A DNA stretch of 64,000 nucleotides from a candidate division TA06 bacterium B3_TA06 (GTDB lineage Bacteria > Hydrothermota > Tepidihabitantia > B3-TA06): contig NJBO01000004.1 in assembly GCA_005223075.1 (NCBI GenBank), positions 62,001 to 126,000 of the forward strand, written 5' to 3'. The position numbers and the translations under genes were made by a program. Below, piece after piece: positions 26,958 through 34,268 of this stretch. The notes under the pieces were generated by a model. The model was not told the origin of the DNA, searched no databases, and saw only the letters and a list, made by a program, of their open reading frames with translations. Positions within the stretch are counted from its first letter, which is position 1. Each line of letters opens with the position of its first letter.

Positions 26958-29177
26958 ATGGAGCAAGAAAAGGGTCATCTTCCCGCAACCCAGGCCCCGC
27001 CGAGGCTAAAGCATGGCCCAAGCAAATCTAGGCTAAGGCGCGGATTATCGAGGAATCTACCTCGGATCTCGCGCAAGGGATGGCTCTTCTTTGGCTTAGG
27101 GGTTCCTGCATTTATCTACGCTTTCCTTGCAGGCATAGGGATTGTTGTCCTTTCGGTTGCCAAACAAGATCTGCCTGATCCGGTTTCGCTTCAGACCTAT
27201 AGGCCTCCCCTGACCACAAAGGTGTTCGATCGCAACGACAGCTTGATCTACGAGTTTTACGTTGAGCGCCGCGATCCCATCCCCTTGGACAGTATGCCTG
27301 TGCTTATGGTGGATGCTTTCGTGACAGTCGAGGATAAGCGTTTCTACAGGCACTGGGGAGTGAGTTTTCCCGATATCTTCCGGGCTTTCCTTAAGAATAT
27401 AGCCGCCGGTCGTATCGTCGAGGGCGGGAGTACCATCACCCAGCAGCTTGCGCGGAACATGTTCCTTACCTTCGAGAAGAGCCTCATGCGGAAGATAAAG
27501 GAAGCGATGCTTGCGGTGCAGCTTGAGAAGATGTATGCAAAGGATGAGATACTTGAGATGTACCTGAACCAGGTCTACTTTGGTCACGGCGCATACGGTG
27601 TCGAGGCCGCGGCTCAGAGGTTCTTCGACAAGCATCTGTCCGAGCTTTCCATCGACGAGTTTTGTCTTATTGCAGGCCTTACACGCTCTCCCAGCCACTA
27701 CTCGCCTTACGAGCATCCTGAACGTGCCAGGATACGACGCGATCGCTTCATAAACGCCCTTTACGAGATGGGCAAGACAGATAAGAAGACACGGGATAAA
27801 CAGATTGCTGCACAGATCAAACTAGCCCCGCGCAGGCTGCCTCCCGACGAGGCCCCTTACTTCGTAGAAGAGATCAGGCGTTATCTTGAGCGTAAATACG
27901 GCTCCGGCTTGATCTATCGGGAGGGTGTCTACATCTATACCACACTTGATCTTGGGATGCAGCGTGTAGCCAACAAGGCGCTGGAGACGCAGCTTTTGAA
28001 GATTGAGAGCGAGAAGAACCTCAAGGTCCTCAAGGCTGACTACGATACGGTGGCGTTCACCGACGAGAGCGAGGCGCCCAAATATCTTCAGGCGGCACTC
28101 GTGACCATGGATGTCCACACAGGCGAGGTTCTGGCGCTTGTGGGAGGCAGGGACTACAAGCAGAGCTCGTTTGATAGGGCCGTACAGGCGAAACGTCAGC
28201 CTGGTTCCTCATTCAAGCCTTTCGTTTACACCGCCGCGATAGACAACGGTTTTACTCCAGGGGACGTGGAGTTCGATGCGCCTGTGCTTGTACGAACAGG
28301 GCGTTCGCTGTATGCTCCTGCCAACTGGGATCGTAAGTTCTACGGACCCATGACCTTGCGAGAGGGGTTGGCACAATCCCGTAACCTTGTTGCGGTGCGT
28401 CTTACACGGTACGTCGGCCCTGAGATCGTTGTCGAGTATGCTTACAAGATGGGCATTACCTCCCCGCTCAAACCGGTGCTCTCGATTGGCCTTGGTACTG
28501 TTGAAGTTGCTCCGATTGAGATGGCAACCGCCTTCTGCACCCTGGCGAATCAGGGCTACAGGGTGGAACCTGTCTTCATCCGTCGGATCATTTCCAGGGA
28601 CGGCGAGATCATCGAGGAGTGGTTCCCCCAGCAGGGCGAACAGGTTCTATCTCCACAGACCTCCTTCCTTGTAACCTCCATGATGCAGAGTGTGATCAAC
28701 GCAGGTACGGCCATGGGAATCAGGCGACGCGGCTTCACCCGGGTTGCTGCAGGCAAGACAGGGACGACGGATGACTTTACGGACGGCTGGTTCGTTGGGT
28801 TCACCCCGGAGATTGCCTGTGCCGTTTGGGTTGGCTTTGACCGCAAGCAGACGATCTACCGTGGTGCTTCTGGCGGTTCGTGTGCCGCTCCTATCTGGGC
28901 TGCGTTCATGAAGGCAGTAACCGAGAGTATGCCACCTTCCACCTTCAAGATGCCCGAAGGGATAGTGACCCGTACCATATGTACGCTTACCGGACAGCTT
29001 GCCACACCTGATTGCCCTCGCTCCCGCACCGAGTACTTCCTTTCCGGAACCGATCCCACCATGTACTGCCAGTACCACCGTTTGCAAAAGCTCAGGGGCG
29101 GTTCACGCGAGCAGTTCTACCGGCTTGACCGGCGCAACGCCGGGGGCTTTGTTCAGAGTAATATCGTTGATTATTAG
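26958..29177 (+). CDS. Penicillin-binding protein 1A (bifunctional class A PBP)
   Basis: This enzyme polymerises and cross-links peptidoglycan. The 739-residue product has a basic cytoplasmic N-terminus, a membrane segment (about 45-70) and a GT51 glycosyltransferase domain with VEDKRFYRHWGVS and EGGSTITQQLARN. Its transpeptidase domain has the SxxK motif in RQPGSSFKPF (about residue 416), SRN (about 473) and KTGTT (about 600). The C-terminal tail is Arg/Gly rich. All catalytic motifs are present. It is preceded by the tandem-repeat promoter, with a 5' leader of about 65 nt. Confidence 0.95.
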   Translation: MEQEKGHLPATQAPPRLKHGPSKSRLRRGLSRNLPRISRKGWLFFGLGVPAFIYAFLAGIGIVVLSVAKQDLPDPVSLQTYRPPLTTKVFDRNDSLIYEFYVERRDPIPLDSMPVLMVDAFVTVEDKRFYRHWGVSFPDIFRAFLKNIAAGRIVEGGSTITQQLARNMFLTFEKSLMRKIKEAMLAVQLEKMYAKDEILEMYLNQVYFGHGAYGVEAAAQRFFDKHLSELSIDEFCLIAGLTRSPSHYSPYEHPERARIRRDRFINALYEMGKTDKKTRDKQIAAQIKLAPRRLPPDEAPYFVEEIRRYLERKYGSGLIYREGVYIYTTLDLGMQRVANKALETQLLKIESEKNLKVLKADYDTVAFTDESEAPKYLQAALVTMDVHTGEVLALVGGRDYKQSSFDRAVQAKRQPGSSFKPFVYTAAIDNGFTPGDVEFDAPVLVRTGRSLYAPANWDRKFYGPMTLREGLAQSRNLVAVRLTRYVGPEIVVEYAYKMGITSPLKPVLSIGLGTVEVAPIEMATAFCTLANQGYRVEPVFIRRIISRDGEIIEEWFPQQGEQVLSPQTSFLVTSMMQSVINAGTAMGIRRRGFTRVAAGKTGTTDDFTDGWFVGFTPEIACAVWVGFDRKQTIYRGASGGSCAAPIWAAFMKAVTESMPPSTFKMPEGIVTRTICTLTGQLATPDCPRSRTEYFLSGTDPTMYCQYHRLQKLRGGSREQFYRLDRRNAGGFVQSNIVDY

Positions 29178-29194
29178 CTCCTTATAACTCTCTT

Positions 29195-29890
29195 ATGTCG
29201 CCTACCACTACGCCCGCTTCGGGAAAGGATCCTTTCAAACTTCATCCTTTTGATCTTGGCAGGGCCTACGAGAAGCTTTTTGAACGTTGGGGACCTCAAG
29301 GTTGGTGGCCTGCTGATACTCAAACCGAGATCATAGCCGGTGCGCTTTTGGCACAGGCAACCAACTGGAAGAACGTCGCTCAGGCTGTAGCCAACCTCAA
29401 ATCCCGAAGGCTTCTTGAAGATTCTTCAGACTCACTTCATGCCCTTCTCGAACTACCACTTCCTGAACTTGCAGAGGCGATTCGACCATCAGGCTACTTT
29501 AGGCAGAAATCCAAACGTCTGCATCGTCTCATGGGGTTCCTTGCAGATAATCTAGGTTCACCGCCCTGGAAGATACCTGGGTCTCAGGTCATGCTCTGGC
29601 GTGAAAGGCTGCTTGAGCTGAATGGTCTGGGACCTGAGACCGTGGATTCCATCCTTCTTTACGGCTTTGATCTTCCTTGCTTCGTAGTGGACGCCTACAC
29701 ACGCAGACTGCTTTTGCGCCACGGTATGATCACCGATCAAACTTCCTACGAAGAGATCCGCTTTATGTTCGAGGACGCGCTTCCTCGAAGGAGTGAAATC
29801 TACAATGAGTACCACGCGCTCATCGTTCGGTTGGGCAAGGAGCATTGCCGCCGCAGTGCTCGCTGTACTGATTGCCCCCTCTTTGCTTGA
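29195..29890 (+). CDS. HhH-GPD DNA glycosylase, endonuclease III/MagIII-like
   Basis: The 231-residue product has the HhH-GPD fold motifs: LLAQATNWKNVAQAV, LNGLGPETVDSILLY and VVDAYTRRLLLRHG with the catalytic Asp. The lyase Lys of endonuclease III in the HhH hairpin is Glu here (GPETVDS), which points to a monofunctional base-excising glycosylase of the MagIII (3-methyladenine) type. The cluster at the end has only three Cys (CRRSARCTDC) and then stops, so the fourth ligand of a classic 4Fe-4S loop is missing. It has no clear ribosome site; TATAAC lies 6 nt before the ATG but without a good -35. Confidence 0.85.
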   Translation: MSPTTTPASGKDPFKLHPFDLGRAYEKLFERWGPQGWWPADTQTEIIAGALLAQATNWKNVAQAVANLKSRRLLEDSSDSLHALLELPLPELAEAIRPSGYFRQKSKRLHRLMGFLADNLGSPPWKIPGSQVMLWRERLLELNGLGPETVDSILLYGFDLPCFVVDAYTRRLLLRHGMITDQTSYEEIRFMFEDALPRRSEIYNEYHALIVRLGKEHCRRSARCTDCPLFA

Positions 29891-30932
29891 GGGGCAGGAA
29901 TACATCCGCGGTCTTTACCTTTCGCCCTACAGCGCACATCAGGAGTGGCTGCTTCAAAGGATAGAAAAGGCGGCAGACCGCAGTGATCTGAACGCGGTAG
30001 TAGTCGATATGAAGGACGACTTCGGGCTACTTCGTTATCCTTCCAAGAACCCGATAGCCCGATCCTGCGGAGCGATAAGGCCGATCTTTGATGTGGATTC
30101 GTTGATCCGACGCATGCACAATCACAACGTCAGGGTCATAGCAAGGATCGTTTGCTTTAAGGATGATTATGCTTGCAACTATTCCAACTTCGCGGTCTAC
30201 CACAGCGGGGGCGGTATCTGGGCGGATGAGGGCGGAGCTTACTGGTTAAACGCTTTCGACGAGCGGACCTGGTCCTACAATATCTCTATAGCCAGGGAGC
30301 TTGAGGAGATAGGGTTTGATGAGATTCAACTGGACTACGTGCGTTTTCCTACAGACGGCGACGTGCTATCCTGTGTCTTCTACGGGCGCAAGGGAAGAAT
30401 CAAGGAGGAGGCCATAGAGGGGTTTTTAAAGATGATGCGAGAAGGCATCACGGTGCCGCTTTCGGTGGACGTCTTCGGCTACGCGGCCTGGCGTGCCCTT
30501 AAGCTGGAAGGCCAGGAGCTTTCAAGGATAGCCAGACACGTTGACTACATCTGCCCTATGCTGTATCCTTCCCACTTCTCTCCGCAGTTCCTTAAGGGTG
30601 AACCTGACAGGGATTTCTGGGTTTACTACACGAGCGTGGAGAGTGCTTACAATCTCATGGGCTCCTCAAACGCACGTATAGTGACTTACGTTCAGGGGTT
30701 CTCGTGGCGTGCCCCGCGTTTCGGTCCGCAATATATCTTCGACCAGATGTTGGGTTCTCTTGCTGCAGGATCGGACGGTTTCTTCATCTGGAATGCCGCC
30801 GGCAAATACCTGCCGGCCTTCGAGGCGCTCAGTTGGGGCGGAAGTTCACTCCGAGTGAGAGACGTTCCGAGCCTCCCAGAAATCCATACGAGAAGTAGAC
30901 CGCGTCCAACGTTAAGTGAAGCACTTTGGTAA
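29805..30932 (+). CDS. Secreted DUF4015 putative glycoside-hydrolase-like protein
   Basis: ATG 29805 (or GTG 29793) lies inside the preceding glycosylase gene, so an 86-nt overlap encodes the signal peptide (SIAAAVLAVLIAPSLLEG) in a different frame. The mature 375-residue protein begins YIRGLYLSPYSA and has the DUF4015 TIM-barrel-like features NAVVVDMKDDFG, RVIARIVCFKD, YWLNAFDERTW and DEIQLDYVRFPTDG. The family is predicted to act on carbohydrates, but no activity can be read from sequence. The 3' end overlaps a convergent barrel gene by 104 nt. Confidence 0.83.
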   Translation: MSTTRSSFGWARSIAAAVLAVLIAPSLLEGQEYIRGLYLSPYSAHQEWLLQRIEKAADRSDLNAVVVDMKDDFGLLRYPSKNPIARSCGAIRPIFDVDSLIRRMHNHNVRVIARIVCFKDDYACNYSNFAVYHSGGGIWADEGGAYWLNAFDERTWSYNISIARELEEIGFDEIQLDYVRFPTDGDVLSCVFYGRKGRIKEEAIEGFLKMMREGITVPLSVDVFGYAAWRALKLEGQELSRIARHVDYICPMLYPSHFSPQFLKGEPDRDFWVYYTSVESAYNLMGSSNARIVTYVQGFSWRAPRFGPQYIFDQMLGSLAAGSDGFFIWNAAGKYLPAFEALSWGGSSLRVRDVPSLPEIHTRSRPRPTLSEALW

Positions 30933-31758
30933 ACTCATACTCGTAGCCCAGGCCGAAGCTGAAACCTCCCCACGTGCCAAGATGATAGCCTGAACGATAA
31001 CCACCTCTGATGGCAAGACCTGATGAGCCCGTGCTACCCTCAGGCGAGAGGTATATCTTAAGCTCTCCTCCTAAACAAACGGTGGGCGGATCATCAATAG
31101 GCCAGACAAGGTCAGAGGCGAAGAGAAGATGGCTGCCTTTTAATGGGAAGAGCAGGGCCAGCCCTCCTCGCACAGTGGTGGGGGCAAACTCAATATCATA
31201 AATGAATCGCCTTGGGGTTCCCAGATGCTGAAGCACAAGGCCTAAGTAGAGGTATTTGGTCGGCTTCACCTTTAGCCCGAAGTCCCCCAGGAGCGAGTAG
31301 GCATGGTAGTTGTATATCTTTGAGGCTACAAACTTCGCTGAAGCACCCAGCGAAACGTAGCGATTCAGCTGCCATCCTACCCCTGCCGATCCCAGGACGT
31401 CGTAGAGGGAGAATTCCCCTTGGGTTCTACCCTCTTCGTCTCGAAGTGTGTCTGTAGCCGAGAGATATGCCGCGGCAACTCCCATGCTTGCCCGTCCCTT
31501 TCGTTCAATTGGAAAAACCGTTGCGCCGCTTGCGTAGCCTACATCCCCATATAGATTCATGAACATCAATGAGACGTCCATCCCTTTCATCATACCCATT
31601 CCTGCGGGATTCCAGAACATAGCGTTGGCGTCGTCTGCGACCGCGGTGAACGCCTCACCCATCGCCACAGGACGCGCTCCCACCCCGAGCTTCAGGAACG
31701 GCATACCAACCGTCACCGCCTGAGATGTAAGTGTCAGAGAGAGGAGTATAGCTACCAT
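30829..31758 (-). CDS. PorV/UPF0164-like outer-membrane barrel (short)
   Basis: The 309-residue product has an N-terminal signal (MVAILLSLTLTSQAVT), then GVGARPVAMGEAFTAVADDA and FWNPAGMG, the family signature, then barrel strands ending LGVNFRPN. It is the second gene of a minus operon and overlaps the upstream barrel by 7 nt. Its last 35 codons lie antisense to the end of the DUF4015 gene; the final strand is part of the fold, so I regard this overlap as real. Confidence 0.82.
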   Translation of the reverse strand: MVAILLSLTLTSQAVTVGMPFLKLGVGARPVAMGEAFTAVADDANAMFWNPAGMGMMKGMDVSLMFMNLYGDVGYASGATVFPIERKGRASMGVAAAYLSATDTLRDEEGRTQGEFSLYDVLGSAGVGWQLNRYVSLGASAKFVASKIYNYHAYSLLGDFGLKVKPTKYLYLGLVLQHLGTPRRFIYDIEFAPTTVRGGLALLFPLKGSHLLFASDLVWPIDDPPTVCLGGELKIYLSPEGSTGSSGLAIRGGYRSGYHLGTWGGFSFGLGYEYEFTKVLHLTLDAVYFSYGFLGGSERLSLGVNFRPN

Positions 31759-32432
31759 AGGAAAGAGAAGGATAAGCCTGGATTCAACCGTCCGCCGTAG
31801 CTAATCCTTGCTTCAAGGGCTGTGCTCCACGATTCTCTTGAGTAGAGAAGGGAGAACGAAGCATTAGCTGCCACTCCGAATCCCTTTAGTGGCTCTTCGT
31901 GTTGAGTGATCTCGGCGATCAAGCGTCCGAAGGCGTAGCCTGCACTTCCACCTAGCGACAGCACGGGCTTGATCCGCCAGGAGCTGAATGGATCGTAGAG
32001 GATGTCGGCTCCTCCTCCAGCGGTCAAGAAGGTAGCGTAGCTCTCGTAGGGGTCATCCGCGTAGAATGTTGCGGGTCCAAGGAGCGAGACGCGGGGGCGA
32101 ACAAAGAGATGTTTGCTCGGGTTGATGCCTGCGCTCACATCCGCGCATAATGGAACGCCTGTCAGGTCTCCTGCGGATAGTGGAGAAAGCAGATAGCCGA
32201 TCGAGAAGCAAAAGATCCCCTTCCGCATACCGACCTGGGGTTTTAGAATAGTTGTGAACCCTTCATAGCGATCCCTGAGCTCCAGAACATGAATCGTTGC
32301 CGCAAATCCCTCTTGGGCTCTGAGGGCACATGCCAGATCCTGACCTGCCAGTAAGGCCCCTAGATTTTTTTGAGCAAAATTTAGCTCTTGCCGGGCAAAA
32401 CCTCCCAGTAGAAGCAATGTAATTACACCCAT
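31752..32432 (-). CDS. Outer-membrane protein, unknown family
   Basis: The 226-residue product has a short hydrophobic N-terminus (MGVITLLLLGGFA) that looks like a signal peptide. Glycine-rich alternating strands follow, ending LNPGLSFSFLW with a terminal aromatic, as in barrels. The segment near residues 20-60 (ALRAQEGFAATIHVLELRD) resembles the PorV-type region but lacks the NPAG motif. It is co-transcribed with the PorV-like gene downstream. The ATG lies 5 nt after a TATAAT box, predicting a leaderless mRNA. Confidence 0.65.
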   Translation of the reverse strand: MGVITLLLLGGFARQELNFAQKNLGALLAGQDLACALRAQEGFAATIHVLELRDRYEGFTTILKPQVGMRKGIFCFSIGYLLSPLSAGDLTGVPLCADVSAGINPSKHLFVRPRVSLLGPATFYADDPYESYATFLTAGGGADILYDPFSSWRIKPVLSLGGSAGYAFGRLIAEITQHEEPLKGFGVAANASFSLLYSRESWSTALEARISYGGRLNPGLSFSFLW

Positions 32433-32437
32433 GCAGA

Positions 32438-32465
32438 ATTATAAGGTAGCGGCAGGCGTTGTCAA
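32438..32465 (-). promoter_or_regulatory. Promoter abutting an outer-membrane protein start codon
   Basis: Minus strand TTGACA (32465-32460), 16-bp spacer, TATAAT (32443-32438), then 5 nt to ATG at 32432. A near-consensus promoter with no room for a ribosome site. Confidence 0.8.
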
Positions 32466-32631
32466 TCTCCCTGACCTTACCTAGGTAAACGGTGGCGGCG
32501 AAACCTATGCGAGGACCGGCTCCAAGCATCACTTAGACAACGATAGATTTGTTATTTTCTGGGTTACGCTGAATGCTCCGGAATTTTTGAAGTCTCGCTG
32601 GCTCTCCACCCTGTGCCTTATGTTATGAGCG

Positions 32632-32665
32632 CTGCGATCTTTTGCCCAAAGGGCAAAAGGAGCAT
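32632..32665 (+). repeat. Dispersed hairpin repeat, CTGCGATC family (copy 1)
   Basis: CTGCGATC is followed by a CTTTTGCCC/GGGCAAAAG stem around AAA and then GAGCA. It sits just past the 3' end of the RNase P RNA gene. Related copies are at 33684, 35623 (inverted) and 57862 (inverted). Confidence 0.7.
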
Positions 32666-32670
32666 TAAGG

Positions 32671-33024
32671 GTCCGGTGGGCCTGTAAGCCGAATTCTGTC
32701 TAGGGCGGTCATCTGTCTAGTGCCAGCGCGTTGCCGCGGGCATCCTGCAGCCTACCCGAGGGGTCAGGACCTACGTCCAGTCGACGGGCCGCCGCCCCCC
32801 TGCTTGGCCTTGCTCCGGGTGGAGTTTACCGTGCCCTGGATGTTACCACCCAGGCGGTGCGCTCTTACCGCACCTTTTCACCCTTACCTGCGGGAACAGG
32901 CGGTATGTTTTCTGTGGCACTGGTCAAGGGTTGCCCCTTCCGGCTGTTAGCCGGCACCCTGCCCTGTGGAGTTCGGACTTTCCTCTCCGCCCCGAAGGCA
33001 GAGCGACCACCTGGCCCACCGGAC
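32671..33024 (-). ncRNA. rnpB: RNase P RNA, bacterial type A
   Basis: The ends pair over 12 bp (GTCCGGTGGGCC with GGCCCACCGGAC). Reading on the minus strand, the 5' part has the conserved GAGGAAAGTCCGAACTCC block and the 3' part the GAATTCGGCTTACAGGCC block, both hallmarks of RNase P RNA. The length of about 354 nt is normal. The exact 5' and 3' ends are estimated from the terminal pairing. A good minus-strand promoter lies upstream. Confidence 0.95.
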
Positions 33025-33029
33025 AAGAT

Positions 33030-33057
33030 ATTCTAGCCTCCGCATAAGGTTTGTCAA
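33030..33057 (-). promoter_or_regulatory. Promoter of RNase P RNA
   Basis: Minus strand TTGACA (33057-33052), 16-bp spacer, TAGAAT (33035-33030). The mature 5' end would be about 6 nt downstream. Confidence 0.78.
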
Positions 33058-33167
33058 GCAAGAGCGGTTGTCTCCTCACCTCAGTAATTTGATACTACTT
33101 TTTTGTAAAAGATTTAAATTGACTTGAAACCACTTGACAAGATTTTTTTGCGTATATTTGGATACGG

Positions 33168-33188
33168 GGGAATCCCTGAGGGGTTCCC
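33168..33188 (+). other. Leader hairpin before the mini sorting-domain gene
   Basis: GGGAATCCC and GGGGTTCCC pair over 9 bp (one G-T) around TGA. It lies in the probable 5' leader of the gene at 33223, downstream of a TTGACA (33134-33139) whose -10 is not well placed. Possible mRNA-stabilising hairpin. Confidence 0.4.
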
Positions 33189-33222
33189 ATGCACGTAAAT
33201 AAACCAAACAAAGGAGGACATC

Positions 33223-33621
33223 ATGTCCAAATCAAAAAAACTCCTCCTCATCGCCGCGGTTGCGGTGTGCGAGGACCGGATCGTGTGGGTGTATTCCCGT
33301 CTTAACACCGACACCATCTTCGAGGCCTTCGCCTTGATCACCGACTGGGACATGGGGGTTGGGATCTCGGAGTCCTCACCTGAGCCAGCATCACCAATCA
33401 AGCTTGAGGCCTCCCTCAACCGGCTCTCATACGATGTCCCAGGCGAAGCCCGGCTTACCCTCTACTCCGCCGACGGCCGGAAGGTGCTTACCGAGACCAT
33501 CCAGGGCAAGGGCATCTGGACGCCCTCCCCGCCCTCCTCCCACCTCCCCTCCGGCGTGTATTTTGCCCGGGTTGAGGGGGATGCGTCATCCAAAACACAG
33601 AAGGTTGTTCTCATAAGATAG
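33223..33621 (+). CDS. Miniature secreted protein with type IX-like sorting domain
   Basis: The 132-residue product combines a short hydrophobic N-terminus (SKSKKLLLIAAVAVCEDR) with a C-terminal sorting domain of about 80 residues: GEARLTLYSADGRKVLTETI, LPSGVYFARVEG and a basic end TQKVVLIR. Almost no mature passenger lies between them, so it looks like an internal deletion of a larger secreted protein. It has a good ribosome site (AAAGGAGG). The signal peptide is imperfect, and the gene may be degenerate. Confidence 0.6.
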   Translation: MSKSKKLLLIAAVAVCEDRIVWVYSRLNTDTIFEAFALITDWDMGVGISESSPEPASPIKLEASLNRLSYDVPGEARLTLYSADGRKVLTETIQGKGIWTPSPPSSHLPSGVYFARVEGDASSKTQKVVLIR

Positions 33622-33628
33622 TAAGCGT

Positions 33629-33670
33629 GCCGACTTACGCGAAGCGGCGTTTAGAAACGCTAAAGTCGGC
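33629..33670 (+). terminator. Nested hairpin after the mini sorting-domain gene
   Basis: GCCGACTT (33629-33636) pairs with AAGTCGGC (33663-33670), and GCGTTT/AAACGC forms an inner hairpin. No T-tract follows. It may end or stabilise the upstream transcript. Confidence 0.4.
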
Positions 33671-33683
33671 CCCTACGTTTTCC

Positions 33684-33720
33684 CTGCGATCTTTTTGCCG
33701 AAGGGTAAAAGGAGCATTTA
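33684..33720 (+). repeat. Dispersed hairpin repeat, CTGCGATC family (copy 2)
   Basis: CTGCGATC followed by an imperfect CTTTTTGCC/GGGTAAAAG stem around GAA and GAGCATT. Same flanks as copy 1 with changes in the stem. Confidence 0.65.
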
Positions 33721-33721
33721 T

Positions 33722-33763
33722 CCCGGGGTCCCCGCTCGAATACCTTGTATTCGAGTGGGGTGA
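33722..33763 (+). repeat. Dispersed hairpin repeat, GGGGTCCCC family (copy 1)
   Basis: GGGGTCCCC starts the unit. CCCC-G-CTCGAATAC (33730-33743) pairs with GTATTCGAG-T-GGGG (33747-33760) around CTT, a 14-bp stem with one G-T pair. Two further units lie at 43275-43355 with unrelated stem sequences. Confidence 0.65.
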
Positions 33764-33769
33764 AATTGC

Positions 33770-33797
33770 TTGACAATGTAAGGAATTGGCGTATCTT
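33770..33797 (+). promoter_or_regulatory. Promoter abutting the cdd start codon
   Basis: TTGACA at 33770-33775, 16-bp spacer, TATCTT at 33792-33797, then 9 nt to ATG 33807. The predicted transcript has 0-3 nt of leader. Confidence 0.68.
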
Positions 33798-33806
33798 CTT
33801 GACAAT

Positions 33807-34268
33807 ATGTTGCCGGACTCACAAACCGGTAGTAACCCCCAAGTCCAATCGGCGGGGAAATCGTTGCTTCCTGAGCAGGTAGTTGAGAACCTCAAGCAAA
33901 CAGCAAGGGACGCGTCAGCGAACTCCTACTCCCCCTACTCCAACTTTCCCGTGGGAGCAGCGGTTTTAGCAGAAAGCGGTCGCATCTATTCCGGCACCAA
34001 CGTGGAGAACGCATCCTACGGGCTTACCATATGTGCCGAGCGTGTTGCTGTAGCTGCGGCAGTTACCGCAGGTGAGAGGAGTATCGCTGCAATCGCTATC
34101 TATACTTCTACAGAAGAGCCTTCCGTTCCCTGCGGGGCGTGCCTTGCGGTGATATCTGAATTTGCGGATGGCATACCGATCCTTTTATTCACTGAAGACA
34201 AACAGTGCTGGTATTCACTTAACCAGCTGCTGCCAGAAAGATTTAAACTAAAGCCAAAGGAGACATGA
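33807..34268 (+). CDS. cdd: Cytidine deaminase
   Basis: Cdd hydrolyses cytidine to uridine in pyrimidine salvage. The product has YSPYSNFPVGAAV, TNVENASYGLTICAERVA (zinc Cys plus catalytic Glu) and VPCGACLAVI (two zinc Cys), the complete active site. ATG 33807 is chosen over the upstream in-frame ATG at 33786 because the -10 box lies between them. This gives 153 residues with an unusually polar N-terminal extension of about 20 residues. The gene overlaps the malic enzyme gene (ATGA). Confidence 0.95.
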   Translation: MLPDSQTGSNPQVQSAGKSLLPEQVVENLKQTARDASANSYSPYSNFPVGAAVLAESGRIYSGTNVENASYGLTICAERVAVAAAVTAGERSIAAIAIYTSTEEPSVPCGACLAVISEFADGIPILLFTEDKQCWYSLNQLLPERFKLKPKET

